The notes: generated from the letters alone by a model not told the origin. A DNA stretch of 64,000 nucleotides from Pseudaminobacter soli (ex Li et al. 2025) (GCF_003012705.1 NZ_PXYL01000013.1:62001-126000), one strand, 5' to 3'. Positions 46,967 to 56,616 are shown, counted from the first letter of the stretch. Program-made: numbers and translations.

Positions 46967-47544
46967 TCGACAATCACCTTTGTGCCGACTGGAACGCGCC
47001 GGAAGAGGTCGACCACATCAGTATTGGTCAGCCTGAAACAGCCGGAGGTGCCGTCAAAGCCGACGCCTTTTGGATCATTCGTTCCATGGATCCGGTAAAG
47101 CGTGTCTCGGCCACCGTCATAGAGATAGAGCGCACGCGCACCCAAAGGGTTGTAGGGGCCGGCCGGGACGAACTCGGGAAGGTCATGCTGGCGACCGCGC
47201 ATTTCAGCCGGCGGGCGCCATTCCGGCCACTCCTTCTTGTCTCCCACGCGCACCGTTCCCGTCCAGGCAAACCCTTCGCGACCGACACTGATGCGGTAGC
47301 GCAGGGCCTGATCTGGGGCGACGACGAGATAGAGAGCCTTCTCGTTCTTGCGGATGACGATCGTGCCGACGGATTCGCCGGATTGAAAAGCCACCGAGTT
47401 GCGCAAGCTCGGGCCCATCGCCGGCAGCGGCGGGCGATTCTTTCGGCTCTCGCCCTGGGCTTCAAGGACCGTCGTGGACAGAACAAGAAGCCCTCCAAGG
47501 GAAGCTCCCAGCAACGCCCCCGTGGCACCTCGCCTAGCTTGCAT
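46963..47544 (-). CDS. L,D-transpeptidase (YkuD) encoded within the tad operon
   Basis: 193 residues with a signal anchor (LLGASLGGLLVLSTTVLEA) and a YkuD domain. The catalytic site is complete: H153 in HGTNDP, then TSGCFRLTN with C169 and R171. The family cross-links peptidoglycan stems or attaches proteins to them. The gene overlaps cpaE by 11 bases and the next gene by 4, so it is firmly part of the pilus transcription unit. A role in opening or anchoring the wall around the pilus machine is inferred. Confidence 0.85.
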   Translation of the reverse strand: MQARRGATGALLGASLGGLLVLSTTVLEAQGESRKNRPPLPAMGPSLRNSVAFQSGESVGTIVIRKNEKALYLVVAPDQALRYRISVGREGFAWTGTVRVGDKKEWPEWRPPAEMRGRQHDLPEFVPAGPYNPLGARALYLYDGGRDTLYRIHGTNDPKGVGFDGTSGCFRLTNTDVVDLFRRVPVGTKVIVE

Positions 47545-48697
47545 TGCCGTCGAGCCTGTCGCGAAGCAATGCCTTGACGTCCTTGTTAAAGCGGGCGCGA
47601 GCGTCCACTTCGGTGGGCAGGATGGCGCGATTGAGAGATTCCGTCAGCAGCGTCTGGTCGAAGCTGATCGACCTGATGTTGGAGACCTTGAACACCTTCT
47701 CCAAATCCTTGCGGGAAAAATGATTGCCGAACCATTTGCGGTGCTGCTTGTTGGCAACCAGCGTGATGCTGGCGGCGTTACCACGCAATTCGCGAATCCT
47801 TCCGTAGAGACGTTTGGCCTGGCGCAAAGCTGCCAGATTGAGTTCGAAGACGATGAAGACCTCGTCGCTGGTCGAAAGCACCGGGCTTTGCCAGGCCGTT
47901 TCGAGGTTGGGCAGGTCGATGACAATGTCGCTGAATCGGTAAGCTGCCAGATCAAGCAGCTTGAACACGAATTCGCTTCCACGCGGCTCGAACGGCAGTT
48001 GCGGCCGCTCGAAGGAATAGATCGTCAAACCGTGCGGTCGCGAAAGCTTGATGACATCCATCAGTTCGACATCCAGCCGATCGGGTTGCGCGACGATGCC
48101 ACCGAGGTCGAACTGGTTGAACAGGTTGAGATAGGCCCCGCAATTGGCGCTTTGGAAATCTAGGTCAACGAGGCAGGTGGAGGCTGCACGATCCGGCGAC
48201 TTTGCCGCCAGATACTCTGCGGCGGCCAAGGCAAGCGTTGTCGCGCCAGTACCGCCGCTTGCCCCGATGAAGGTGATAATTCGGCTCTTGTTCGCCTGGT
48301 TTCCGCTATCGTGGAAGGTCACGGCATTGAGCAGTTCCTTACCGTCGAGCGGCCTATGTAGCCAATCCGAAGCGTTAAGGCGGATGAGATTGCGCATCTG
48401 GTCGGGTCGCAGTTCGCCGGAGATGGCGATCAGCGGTACCTGCGACCACGCCGCCCGCGCCTCCATCAGTCCTGGGCTATCCAGGATTTCGCCCTGGGCG
48501 AGGTCAAGGATGATGATGTTTGGGCGCCCCCCTGCCGCAGCCCCCTTCAGGAACGCGTCGGGCTCCGCGATCTGGACATCATAGATTGCCAAAGCCTCGA
48601 GCCGGGCGGCTGTTTCATGCCTCAGGTTCTGATCGCTGGAATACACGGCAATCTGCTTCCGGCGGGTCGGCAGAACCGTGGAATCGATCGCGTTCAT
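47534..48697 (-). CDS. cpaE: Pilus assembly ATPase CpaE/TadZ
   Basis: 387 residues: a receiver-like domain at 15-130 without obvious phosphorylation logic, then a MinD/ParA-like ATPase at 138-370. The deviant Walker A is GASGGTGATT (145-154), lacking the usual lysines, which is common in TadZ. Walker B-like IVIDLPNLE and VDLDFQ follow. TadZ proteins position the pilus machine at the pole. The ATG at 48697 shares a base with the tadE stop. Confidence 0.88.
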   Translation of the reverse strand: MNAIDSTVLPTRRKQIAVYSSDQNLRHETAARLEALAIYDVQIAEPDAFLKGAAAGGRPNIIILDLAQGEILDSPGLMEARAAWSQVPLIAISGELRPDQMRNLIRLNASDWLHRPLDGKELLNAVTFHDSGNQANKSRIITFIGASGGTGATTLALAAAEYLAAKSPDRAASTCLVDLDFQSANCGAYLNLFNQFDLGGIVAQPDRLDVELMDVIKLSRPHGLTIYSFERPQLPFEPRGSEFVFKLLDLAAYRFSDIVIDLPNLETAWQSPVLSTSDEVFIVFELNLAALRQAKRLYGRIRELRGNAASITLVANKQHRKWFGNHFSRKDLEKVFKVSNIRSISFDQTLLTESLNRAILPTEVDARARFNKDVKALLRDRLDGNAS

Positions 48698-49344
48698 TAT
48701 GTTGGTGCTCCGCTTTTCAGGTCTTCACCGGTTACCGTGCTCGACATGGAGGACATGGTGATATTGGCGAAGTTCATCAGCCCCTGAAGGAAGAAGAAGT
48801 GGAAGGTGACGTTGCGCAGGCTCACCGTGATGGTCGGCACGGGGACCGTGACGCCTTGAACATTGCCGCGCCCTTGGAAGCCCAGCCCGGTGGCCTCATA
48901 CCGCACCACCACGTTCTCACGCTTCAGGAAGGGGTAGAAGTGGCACATGCCGGGGCGCTGGCTTCCGGTGGGGGCTGGGCAGGCATCGTTGTTGGTTACA
49001 GCTGTGTCGCCGCGGAAGATTCGACTGAACCCGTTCGCATCGGCAGCTCCACTGGTGCACGAAAGCGCGCCCGCGACATATCCGCATTCGAAGGAATAGG
49101 CGCCGGCTCGGACGGGCGCACCCGGGGTGTCCGTTGGTGCAGCGGTTGCGAGCCCCTTCGCCACCGGGTCGGAAATAGAGGCGAGGCGCGCTCCGACTTG
49201 CACAGCCTTGTTGGCGGAATTCCATTGATAGAGCGCATTGCCGAAGTCGACGAAGCCGAGCGTCAGCACAAGAAGCAGCGTCATCACGATGGCCGCTTCC
49301 ACCATCGTTGCGCCGTCCTGCGATTTGGCGAAGCGCTTGAACAT
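48697..49344 (-). CDS. tadE: TadE-like pseudopilin
   Basis: 215 residues. QDGATMVEAAIVMTLLLVLT gives the prepilin-type motif with E at +5 after G11, followed by one hydrophobic helix. The rest is an exported domain with four or five cysteines, probably disulfide-linked. It is one of two TadE-like minor pilins, placed 2 bases after the previous gene. Confidence 0.82.
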   Translation of the reverse strand: MFKRFAKSQDGATMVEAAIVMTLLLVLTLGFVDFGNALYQWNSANKAVQVGARLASISDPVAKGLATAAPTDTPGAPVRAGAYSFECGYVAGALSCTSGAADANGFSRIFRGDTAVTNNDACPAPTGSQRPGMCHFYPFLKRENVVVRYEATGLGFQGRGNVQGVTVPVPTITVSLRNVTFHFFFLQGLMNFANITMSSMSSTVTGEDLKSGAPT

Positions 49345-49346
49345 GG

Positions 49347-49889
49347 TCAGAACCTGATCAGCCGCTCTTCATGGGTGCCGCCCAACGTGATCGGACCAAT
49401 GTTGATGACCGAAAGCATCCCGAGGTCGCGATAGACCTTGCTGTTGGTGACCCTAACGATACAGACCTGCGCTGTGACGGAGCGATACTTCGTGACGCCA
49501 GCAACGATCGCGTCATGGCATCCCAACGGACTGGCGATCTCTACCGTTACGTCATTCTTGGACCATCCGGCGACCCTGGGCTGGCTCGCTGGTGTTGGAT
49601 CACCAGTTACGCCGTATACGGCGATGTTCTTTGCGATGTTGGCACAATTGATCGCGGGCAGGTTGTAGTCCGTATACATCTGGCTGTTGCAGCGCGCTGC
49701 GAAGCGCGCCGCGTCGTTCAACCCCGCCTGCATCAATAGCTTCTGATGCAGCATGTTGCCGAACTCGAACACGCCCGCCGATAGGATGATCATCAGCGGC
49801 GCCACGAGCGCCATTTCGACCAGCGCCGTGCCTCGCTTGTCGCGGTTGAAGCAGCCTGCGATATGCCTGAGCGCACCAAACATGGCCAT
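49347..49889 (-). CDS. Second TadE-like pseudopilin
   Basis: 180 residues from ATG 49889, which touches the tadG stop (TGATG). KRGTALVEMALVAPLMIILS is the prepilin motif and helix, followed by an exported domain with cysteines (NSQMYTDYNLPAINCANIAK). A longer reading would overlap tadG needlessly. Probably a minor pilin. Confidence 0.82.
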   Translation of the reverse strand: MAMFGALRHIAGCFNRDKRGTALVEMALVAPLMIILSAGVFEFGNMLHQKLLMQAGLNDAARFAARCNSQMYTDYNLPAINCANIAKNIAVYGVTGDPTPASQPRVAGWSKNDVTVEIASPLGCHDAIVAGVTKYRSVTAQVCIVRVTNSKVYRDLGMLSVINIGPITLGGTHEERLIRF

Positions 49890-51376
49890 CACCGGTACAG
49901 TTGCGCTTCGTCGCGCAGGAAGTTGTCGAGCGTGCCGCGCCCGCCCTTGCCGGTGATGTCGACAAGCTCGACATAGATGTCCTTGCCATCCTTGATCGGT
50001 TCGGTGACGAAGAAGCTGCCGAAGGCGCGGACAGGCAGGCCCGTGGAGCGGCCGCTGAACTTGACGCCGGAGGCCTGGAGCGCTTTGCAGTCGAGGATGG
50101 CGCCGTAGAGGATCCGCCTGTCCACCTTGGTCACCGGCGTGCCACAAGCCGGGATTCCGGTCTCGCCGCCCACGGCCGCATCCTGATAGATGTTCTTGTC
50201 TATCTCGTAGCGGTACATCTCGTAGCGGGTTGCCCCAATCAGTTCCGTGGGAAGCACACCGCGCTTGGGGTGGTTGACCGTCCAGTAGCGTGAACTGTTC
50301 CAGTCCCCTGCACCCATACGCCCGCCCATCATCATGCAATTGCCGGAAATATGGCAGCTGTCGCGTTCCAAGCCGACGCCCTTGTTGACGTCAGTCTCGT
50401 ACTGAACCTTGTTGTCCTTGACGCATTTGTTGCCGTTCTTGGCGCCTTTTCGGACGTTGACCGCCGGACCGTAGTCAGCTCCGGTATAGCCTGTGTTGAT
50501 GCCGAAACGCGTATTCAACCCATTCTTGACCGGCCCGGCATTCTGGCCTGGTTCGGTGTCGACGCCGTTTCGCGAATAGCAGGCCAGCGGCTTGGAACTC
50601 GCCAGCATGTTTTCCAAGGCGTTGGCGCCATTGCCATCGGGCGCAGTGAGGAAGGCGAAGTTGCCGGGCGCGTAAGAGCCGTCGCCGCGCAGTATGATCT
50701 GACGCCGCCGATATTCTCTTGTCTGTGCCGCCTGTTCGAGCGTCACCCCGCCGGTGATGCTCGTGTCCTCATAGGGATTGCACATGAACACCGGCGTGTA
50801 GTCGCACACGCTGGATCTGAAGCCGGCCACAGCCTGAGCGCCGACACTGAAACTGTTGCTTGCGGCGCTTCCGGTCAGGAAGGAAGCGGGGAAAATACTG
50901 CGAAATGAGGTAGGAGTGACCGTCACCTCGATGAACTGCGTCTCTGCCTCTCCTTGGGACCAGTCTGCATTCGCCAAGTAGGTGTTGCCAATCGCAGTGC
51001 TGTCACTTGCTGGCAGTGTCTTCAGGAAGCGCCACGAGATGTTGCCGGCCCGATTCTGGTTTGCCGTTCCGCCTGGCTCGCCTGCTTTCAGCGTCGGCGC
51101 TGGCTCGTTGGCGGTGGAAAAATACATCTGGTTCTCTACCAGTGTTGCCATGGCCCGCTCGGCCCGGGCCCAGGAACCGGACGATCTATCCAGCTCCGCC
51201 GCCGCGGCGAGCGCAAAGGCGTCGGCCGCCTTTTGCAGGTCGTTGTGCAGGGTATTGGCCCGGCTCATGTCGATGACGAGCAGCGAAAAGCCGATGATGA
51301 CCGGCAGCATAATTGCCACCAGGATCAGCGCTATCCCTCTTTGATCTTGCCAAAACGCTCGAAGTGTCTGCAGCAT
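49889..51376 (-). CDS. tadG: TadG-like pilus assembly protein
   Basis: 495 residues. The N-terminal helix (QRGIALILVAIMLPVIIGFS, then LLVIDMSRANTLHNDLQKAA) is the Tad-domain start, followed by a large exported, beta-rich domain containing a von Willebrand-like fold in some relatives. It anchors or organises minor pilins. Coupled to the TadE-like gene downstream. Its C-terminus differs from the orphan TadG-like fragment at 28782. Confidence 0.82.
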   Translation of the reverse strand: MLQTLRAFWQDQRGIALILVAIMLPVIIGFSLLVIDMSRANTLHNDLQKAADAFALAAAAELDRSSGSWARAERAMATLVENQMYFSTANEPAPTLKAGEPGGTANQNRAGNISWRFLKTLPASDSTAIGNTYLANADWSQGEAETQFIEVTVTPTSFRSIFPASFLTGSAASNSFSVGAQAVAGFRSSVCDYTPVFMCNPYEDTSITGGVTLEQAAQTREYRRRQIILRGDGSYAPGNFAFLTAPDGNGANALENMLASSKPLACYSRNGVDTEPGQNAGPVKNGLNTRFGINTGYTGADYGPAVNVRKGAKNGNKCVKDNKVQYETDVNKGVGLERDSCHISGNCMMMGGRMGAGDWNSSRYWTVNHPKRGVLPTELIGATRYEMYRYEIDKNIYQDAAVGGETGIPACGTPVTKVDRRILYGAILDCKALQASGVKFSGRSTGLPVRAFGSFFVTEPIKDGKDIYVELVDITGKGGRGTLDNFLRDEAQLYR

Positions 51377-51448
51377 GACGACAGCTCTTTCCTAAACCTG
51401 ACGCCCCTCGCGCCTCGTCCGCGCGCGCCTTTCGCAGCCTCTATTTCC

Positions 51449-51739
51449 TTATGAGCCCCCCGCTCCCGCGTCCCCATTGGCCCCGGCGTCCGCCGCCGGT
51501 GCCGCCGCCAGCGGCCGCGGGGGGCCAAGCAGAACAGCCTCGACCTTCCTGCCGCTGGTCGTGAAATGGTTGTCGCGCGCGGCCGGGTTGAACGGGTCGG
51601 CTGTGTGAAGAAGCATGTTGTATTTCTGCGCATCGCCGGCGGCGAGTGTTACCGTGTCGTAATGGTTCAGATAATCCGCGCAGCCGGAAAGCAATGCGGC
51701 GGCCGCGGCCACGATGATTAGTGCGCTATTTCTTGACAT
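51449..51739 (-). CDS. Small lipoprotein of the tad locus
   Basis: 96 residues. A lipobox L-L-S-G-C (AAAAALLSGCADYL) ends the signal peptide. The mature part contains YDTVTLAAGDAQKYNMLLHT and the motif ADPFNPAARDN, similar in layout to short lipoproteins near rhizobial pilus genes (a D-P-[WF]-x-P segment). It overlaps the cpaC stop by 14 bases. It would sit in the outer membrane beside the secretin and could act as a pilotin, but this is inference. Confidence 0.7.
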   Translation of the reverse strand: MSRNSALIIVAAAAALLSGCADYLNHYDTVTLAAGDAQKYNMLLHTADPFNPAARDNHFTTSGRKVEAVLLGPPRPLAAAPAADAGANGDAGAGGS

Positions 51740-53171
51740 AGACAAGCTGATCCTTGGATTTGAGGTCGAGCATGTGGCCGTACGGGCCAACTACGCCTTG
51801 TCCGGTTTCATAGGTACGGATCATGTTCTTGCTGACTTCAAGCTCGCCCAGCAGGAAGTATTCGGGATCGTTGGTCGGGCGGGTCTTGTCGAGCGGCGTG
51901 GCCACTTGCTGTCCCGGCGTCGCCGGCCTCACAAGGCGCGGCGTGACGATGATCACAAGATCAGTTTCGTTCTTGATGTAGCTCGACGAACGAAACAGGG
52001 CGCCGATGATCGGCAGCTGGCCGATCCACGGCACCTGGCTCTGCAGCTTGCGATTGGTCGATTGCAGCAGGCCGGCGATCGCAAAGCTCTGGCCGTCGCG
52101 CAGCTCGACCACCGTCGAGGCCCTGCGCGTGCTGAAGCCGGGAATTTCGAGGCCATTGGCATTGATGGAAGTCGTCGGATCGACCTCGCTGACCTCCGGG
52201 TTGAGGCGCAGATTGATCTTGCCATTGTCCAGAACGATCGGAATGAAGCGCAGCTTGACGCCGAATTCCTTGAACTGGATGGTGGTCTGGATGCCGTTGC
52301 TGTTGGTCTCTCCTGCCACAGGGATCGGCACTTCGCCGCCGGCGAGGAAGCTGGCCTCTTCTCCCGAAAGCGTGGTCAGGTTTGGCTCGGCAAGCCGGCG
52401 CGCGAGGCGCTTGTCCTCGAGCGCCCTGACCATGACATCGACATTGATGCCGGAATCGATCACGCGGGCGATGAGGGATGCAAATGGCACATTGCCGGTG
52501 GCGAACGGGGCGAGAACCTCCGCAGGACCGGAAGCGAAACCGCTCACCGACTTCGGGTTGTCCGCGTCCTTTGCTCGAATTGATACGCCCAGCTCCCGCC
52601 CGGCATTGCGCGACACTTCCAGCACGCGCACCTCCAGATTGACCTGCTGGCTGTCCTCGACCTCGATCGAGTTGATAATCGCCTCCGGCCCATATTGCTG
52701 GGCGACCTTGAGGATTTCCGCAAGTTGGGCGCCATCCTTGACCCGGCCGCCAAGCCGCACTCGGCCGTTGACCGAGCCGATGGTCACCCGCGACCGCGGC
52801 GCCACCTGCCTGATGGCCGCGGACAGGTCGTCGAGATCGACGCCCACCTCGATCTCGATGACGCCGAGCGACTGCCGCTTGTCCGAGAACAGATTGATCG
52901 AGGTGGTGCCAGGAGCCTTGCCGATGACGTAGAGCGTCCGGTCGGTCATCGGCTGAGCGTCAGCGATCTTGCTGTCGGCGACGACCATGTCGCCCAGGTT
53001 CTGATTCACCTGGATCGTCACCGACCGTGAGACCGGCAGGAAGATGCGGTGAACGCCCGGGCTGGAGACGTCTATGCGCCGGTCGGCCGCAGCGGCCGGG
53101 TGCATCGAGAGCACGGGCAACGCAGCCAGGCTCAAGAGCGCAACCAGATATCTCAGGCCAAATCGCAACAT
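51726..53171 (-). CDS. cpaC: Pilus secretin CpaC/RcpA
   Basis: 481 residues. Signal peptide (LVALLSLAALPVLSMHPAAA), an N-domain with a conserved VIGKAPGTTSINLFSDKRQ, a short BON-like section, and the secretin core with VPIPVAGETN, FKEFGVKLRFIPIVLDNGKI, then IAGLLQSTNRK and VPWIGQLPIIGALF, the standard secretin signature. It forms the outer-membrane gate for the Flp pilus. Confidence 0.9.
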   Translation of the reverse strand: MLRFGLRYLVALLSLAALPVLSMHPAAAADRRIDVSSPGVHRIFLPVSRSVTIQVNQNLGDMVVADSKIADAQPMTDRTLYVIGKAPGTTSINLFSDKRQSLGVIEIEVGVDLDDLSAAIRQVAPRSRVTIGSVNGRVRLGGRVKDGAQLAEILKVAQQYGPEAIINSIEVEDSQQVNLEVRVLEVSRNAGRELGVSIRAKDADNPKSVSGFASGPAEVLAPFATGNVPFASLIARVIDSGINVDVMVRALEDKRLARRLAEPNLTTLSGEEASFLAGGEVPIPVAGETNSNGIQTTIQFKEFGVKLRFIPIVLDNGKINLRLNPEVSEVDPTTSINANGLEIPGFSTRRASTVVELRDGQSFAIAGLLQSTNRKLQSQVPWIGQLPIIGALFRSSSYIKNETDLVIIVTPRLVRPATPGQQVATPLDKTRPTNDPEYFLLGELEVSKNMIRTYETGQGVVGPYGHMLDLKSKDQLVYVKK

Positions 53172-53241
53172 AATGTGTCAGTCCCCCCGCGGCCTTGCGG
53201 CCCTGCCTCAATTCACGAACCGGCTTTGCGGTTCTTGCCCC

Positions 53242-54249
53242 TCAGTTCACTCGCGGCACGTCGTAGGTCACACGCTCCACGCCCCTGATAACGCCCACCG
53301 TCGCAAAGGAAGGCGGCTCGGGCTGCAGGTAACGGACAACCTCCTTGACCACCTCCTGCGTTTGAGGAGGCGCGGGCGGCGGCGCCTGCTTGGCTTTGCT
53401 GAGCTCGTCGAGACGGCTGTCGACCCTCTCCACGGCCTTGAGCAGGCCATCGAATTGCTGGTCATTGCGCTGTCGGTCCGCATCCTGCGACGCCTGCCGA
53501 GCCGCAACGGTTGCGGGCGTTTCGCCCGTGAGATCGGCCAGCGTCACGCGGTCAGTGTTCTCACCCTGGCTCGCAGCGACCTGGCGCAGCGCGAGTGACA
53601 GCTGGCCCGCGCCTGCGGCCAGCGTCAGCTTCTGCGCGTCCTTGGTGGAAACTTCCAGCGTCACGGCCTTGACCACGGTTGGGCTTTCGGTGGTCTCGTC
53701 AGCCACCTGGTCGACTGCGAGCACCTTGATGCTTTGCAGGAGCACGTCGACAAAACTCTGCTCGCCGCCCTCGGCGGAGCGGACGGTGCGGGTGAGAAGC
53801 ACGTCGACGCGATCGCCCGGGAAGACGAAGCCTGCAACACCGAGCACGTCGTTGACGCGGATGGAGACGGCCTTCATGCCCTCGGCCAGCACGGCTGAGA
53901 GCGTGGCGCGCTGGCCCGGCCCGGTGATCTTGCTGGCGAGAATGGGTTCGTTGACGCCGATCGCCTGCAGCGCCTGGCGTCCGCCTTCCTTGGTGAGCAC
54001 CTCTTCGGCGGTCTTGAAGGCTCCGGCCGGAATGGCGCCCGCGGGCCAGGCTATCTGGCGCAGCTTCTCGGCGGTGACCGGGTCGCCGAATTTCAGCGGC
54101 ATCGCGGCGACGACAATGGTCGCCTGCGGATCTGTGTCGGCACGCGCCATCTGGTTGCGCTGGCCGGTAAGCCACATGTTGATGAGCACGACGGCGAGCA
54201 CGCCGAAGACGCAGGCTAGTATGATCATGATGATCGAGTTCGCACGCAT
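53242..54249 (-). CDS. cpaB: Pilus assembly protein CpaB/RcpC
   Basis: 335 residues. An N-terminal membrane helix (IIMIILACVFGVLAVVLINM) precedes the SAF domain (IVVAAMPLKFGDPVTAEKLR, then KAVSIRVNDVLGVAGFVFPG and DRVDVLLTR). A variable C-terminal tail follows with a short coiled segment. It may bind peptidoglycan and hold the secretin. The start follows the flp hairpin by 55 bases. Confidence 0.88.
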   Translation of the reverse strand: MRANSIIMIILACVFGVLAVVLINMWLTGQRNQMARADTDPQATIVVAAMPLKFGDPVTAEKLRQIAWPAGAIPAGAFKTAEEVLTKEGGRQALQAIGVNEPILASKITGPGQRATLSAVLAEGMKAVSIRVNDVLGVAGFVFPGDRVDVLLTRTVRSAEGGEQSFVDVLLQSIKVLAVDQVADETTESPTVVKAVTLEVSTKDAQKLTLAAGAGQLSLALRQVAASQGENTDRVTLADLTGETPATVAARQASQDADRQRNDQQFDGLLKAVERVDSRLDELSKAKQAPPPAPPQTQEVVKEVVRYLQPEPPSFATVGVIRGVERVTYDVPRVN

Positions 54250-54304
54250 AGTCCCCCGCTCTCACTCTCCTGTACCACTGCGGCTATTGGTGCCGACAAT
54301 GGAC

Positions 54305-54333
54305 CAAGGTCCGGGCATAAGGCCCGGACCTTG
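54305..54333 (-). promoter_or_regulatory. Perfect 12-bp hairpin between flp and cpaB
   Basis: CAAGGTCCGGGC pairs perfectly with GCCCGGACCTTG around ATAAG. It starts 12 bases past the pilin stop and has no T-run in the direction of transcription. Such a structure fits mRNA stabilisation or partial termination, giving much more pilin than machine mRNA. Confidence 0.65.
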
Positions 54334-54344
54334 AGTTGCCTTTA

Positions 54345-54557
54345 TTAGGGTTTGCAGGCGGTGCCGCTAGCGCCAGCGCCCTTGCCATCCAATGTGCCGC
54401 AAAGAGTGGTAAACTGGTCGCTAGTCCACTTGCCGATTGCAATGATGGACAGAATCGACGCGGCGGCGACGATGCCAAGAAGGATCGAATATTCAACCAT
54501 GGCAGCGCCGTCTTCATCGTCGCGGAACTGCCGGGCCATTGTCATGAACTGCTTCAT
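54345..54557 (-). CDS. flp: Flp-type pilin
   Basis: 70 residues. DDEDGAAMVEYSILLGIVAA has the Flp processing motif, with cleavage after G17 and E22 at +5, followed by Y. One hydrophobic helix follows, and a short Cys-containing tail (TLCGTLDGKGAGASGTACKP) could form a disulfide loop. It is the major subunit of the bundled pilus, cut by the CpaA peptidase encoded at 59154. GGGGG lies close before the ATG. Confidence 0.92.
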   Translation of the reverse strand: MKQFMTMARQFRDDEDGAAMVEYSILLGIVAAASILSIIAIGKWTSDQFTTLCGTLDGKGAGASGTACKP

Positions 54558-55227
54558 TTCAAATACCCCCTGTCAAGACAAAACGACGAGCCGAATGAGG
54601 ATGTAATCAATACTCCGCCATCCCCCGTCGCTCATAATGTTGTTCGACGTTATTTCGTCTGTCAAACCCATTTAACGCATCGTTAACCACTCGATACATG
54701 TAAATTAAGATATACGTCCCACTCGACTTGTCAGTAACTTGATGATTCGAAAAGGGATTTACGCATATTAACCATTTGTTAAGAAGATAGATTTGCCGAA
54801 GATAGTGGAGCGCACATCCGAAAGATGTAGATAACCCAATATATGCTGGGTTCCTTCGACATTCCGCGATCTATCGAGTTTTTCGAAGGCACCAAAGCGG
54901 CTATTGGAAAAGTCTTGGCCGCAATAATTGTATTTGCAACTTTGGTCGCCGAGTGACTCGTCTTTACTATAATTACGAGTAAATCACAGAAGCGATAGTT
55001 GCACGCTTGCACACGCGATGGTTACCAAATAGTTTGCACGTGGTTGTGGGATGCGAGGCCAGCCATCGAATCGGAATACGGTTCAGGGCATGCGACTCGC
55101 GATGATCGGGAATGGCCGGCGCAAGTTACCAATGGCGATGCTGGCATAGCCTCATCAGGCATTGCATCCTGCAAACCAGATGCCGCCGCGAGCCACCCAT
55201 GGCGCGGGGCAAAGGGGGGAGTGGGGC
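54558..55227. other. Divergent control region of the pilus locus
   Basis: About 670 AT-rich bases between flp (minus strand) and cpaF (plus strand), expected to hold both promoters. Tracts such as GTTATTTCGTCTGTCAAACC and several TTAACGCAT/GTTAACC motifs (54650-54690) are visible. No clear operator dyad was found. One small plus-strand frame is listed separately. Confidence 0.5.
54843..54956 (+). CDS. Possible 37-residue membrane microprotein
   Basis: ATG 54843 to TGA 54956 encodes a short amphipathic part (LGSFDIPRSIEFFEGTKA) and a hydrophobic segment (AIGKVLAAIIVFATLVAE). It resembles neither pilin nor signal peptide fully. There is no good ribosome-binding site, and the region is non-coding in style. 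Reported as a weak candidate only. Confidence 0.2.
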   Translation: MLGSFDIPRSIEFFEGTKAAIGKVLAAIIVFATLVAE

Positions 55228-56616
55228 ATGACTTTGCTTGGCCGCTTTACCAACAATCCCAATCGGAAGGCCGAGGTCCTTCCGGAGCCCTCCCCTGCGC
55301 CCCTGGTCTCGTCGCCCACCAATGAGCCGGGCGACACTTCGCAGGCCGACGAAATGCTCGCGCTCAAGGTGGACATTCACCGCCACCTGATCGAGCGCTT
55401 CAACCTCGCGGCGTTGGATACGGCATCCAAGGAAGACATTCTGCGAGAAATTCTTCCGCTGGTGCGCGAATTCGTCAGGGCGCGCAACGTGCCGCTCAAT
55501 GCGCGCGAGCTGGACCAGCTTACCAGCGAGACCGCCGACGAGATGCTCGGGCTGGGGCCCATTGAGCCGCTGCTCAAGGATGATTCCATCGCCGACATCA
55601 TGATCAACACGCACAGGCGCGTGTTCGTCGAAAGACGCGGCGTAATCGAGGAAACGCAGATCCGCTTCCGCGACGAGGCGCATCTGATGCGGGTGATCAA
55701 CAAGATCGTCTCGGCGATCGGCCGCCGCGTCGATGAGTCCTATCCGATGGTGGATGCCCGCCTCGAGGACGGATCGCGCGTTAATGTGGCCGTGCGGCCG
55801 ATTACGGTGGACGGCCCGCTTGTGTCCATCCGCAAATTCTCTCGGCGCCCATATTCGTTGGAACGCCTTGTCGACTTCAACTCCATCCGGCCGCCGATGA
55901 TCGAGCTTCTTAAGATCGCCGTGCAGTCGCGCAAGTCGATACTCGTGTCGGGCGGCACGGGCAGCGGCAAGACCACGCTGCTGAACGCCCTGTCGAGCTA
56001 CATTTCCCATCGCGAGCGCCTCCTCACCATCGAGGACGCAGCCGAACTGCAACTGCAGCAGCCGCATGTCGGCCGGTTGGAAACCCGGCCGCCGAACGTC
56101 GAAGGCAAGGGCGAGGTGCGCCAGCGCGACCTGGTCAAGAATGCGCTGCGCATGCGCCCGGACCGCATCATCGTCGGCGAGGTGCGCGGCGAAGAGGCCT
56201 TCGACATGCTGCAGGCGATGAATACCGGTCACGAAGGCTCGATGACTACTATCCATGCCAACACGCCGCGCGACGCGCTTTCCAGGCTGGAGCAGATGAT
56301 CGGCATGGCTGGCATGCCGATGAGCAGCGAATCCATCCGCGCACAGATCGCCTCGGCAATCGACATCATCGTGCAGACCCAGCGCCTGGCCGACGGCGGT
56401 CGGCGGGTGATCTCTATCTCCGAGATCACCGGCATGGAAGGCAACGTGATCCAGCTGCAGGAGATCTATCATTACGTTCGCCGCGACGTGGCCGAGGACG
56501 GCAGGATAATCGGCGACTTCCGCGCAACGGGCGTGCGCCCGCGTTTCGCCCAGGAGGCGGCGACCCTGGGGCACCACTTCGCCAAGGACGCATTCAATCC
56601 GCAGGTGCCTCTCTAG
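55228..56616 (+). CDS. cpaF: Pilus assembly/secretion ATPase CpaF/TadA
   Basis: 462 residues. The ATG at 55228 is chosen for AAGGGGGGAG just before it. The type II/IV secretion ATPase core has Walker [10 protein letters not shown] (242-250), an Asp box ([11 protein letters not shown]), Walker B ([12 protein letters not shown]) and a His box ([20 protein letters not shown]). It drives pilin assembly and possibly retraction. First gene of the plus-strand unit; the stop abuts tadB. Confidence 0.93.
   Translation: MTLLGRFTNNPNRKAEVLPEPSPAPLVSSPTNEPGDTSQADEMLALKVDIHRHLIERFNLAALDTASKEDILREILPLVREFVRARNVPLNARELDQLTSETADEMLGLGPIEPLLKDDSIADIMINTHRRVFVERRGVIEETQIRFRDEAHLMRVINKIVSAIGRRVDESYPMVDARLEDGSRVNVAVRPITVDGPLVSIRKFSRRPYSLERLVDFNSIRPPMIELLKIAVQSRKSILVSGGTGSGKTTLLNALSSYISHRERLLTIEDAAELQLQQPHVGRLETRPPNVEGKGEVRQRDLVKNALRMRPDRIIVGEVRGEEAFDMLQAMNTGHEGSMTTIHANTPRDALSRLEQMIGMAGMPMSSESIRAQIASAIDIIVQTQRLADGGRRVISISEITGMEGNVIQLQEIYHYVRRDVAEDGRIIGDFRATGVRPRFAQEAATLGHHFAKDAFNPQVPL

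Noticed and set aside
54779-55012. Minus-strand frame of 77 residues in the pilus promoter region
   Set aside because: No ribosome-binding site or motif, and it overlaps the expected promoters.
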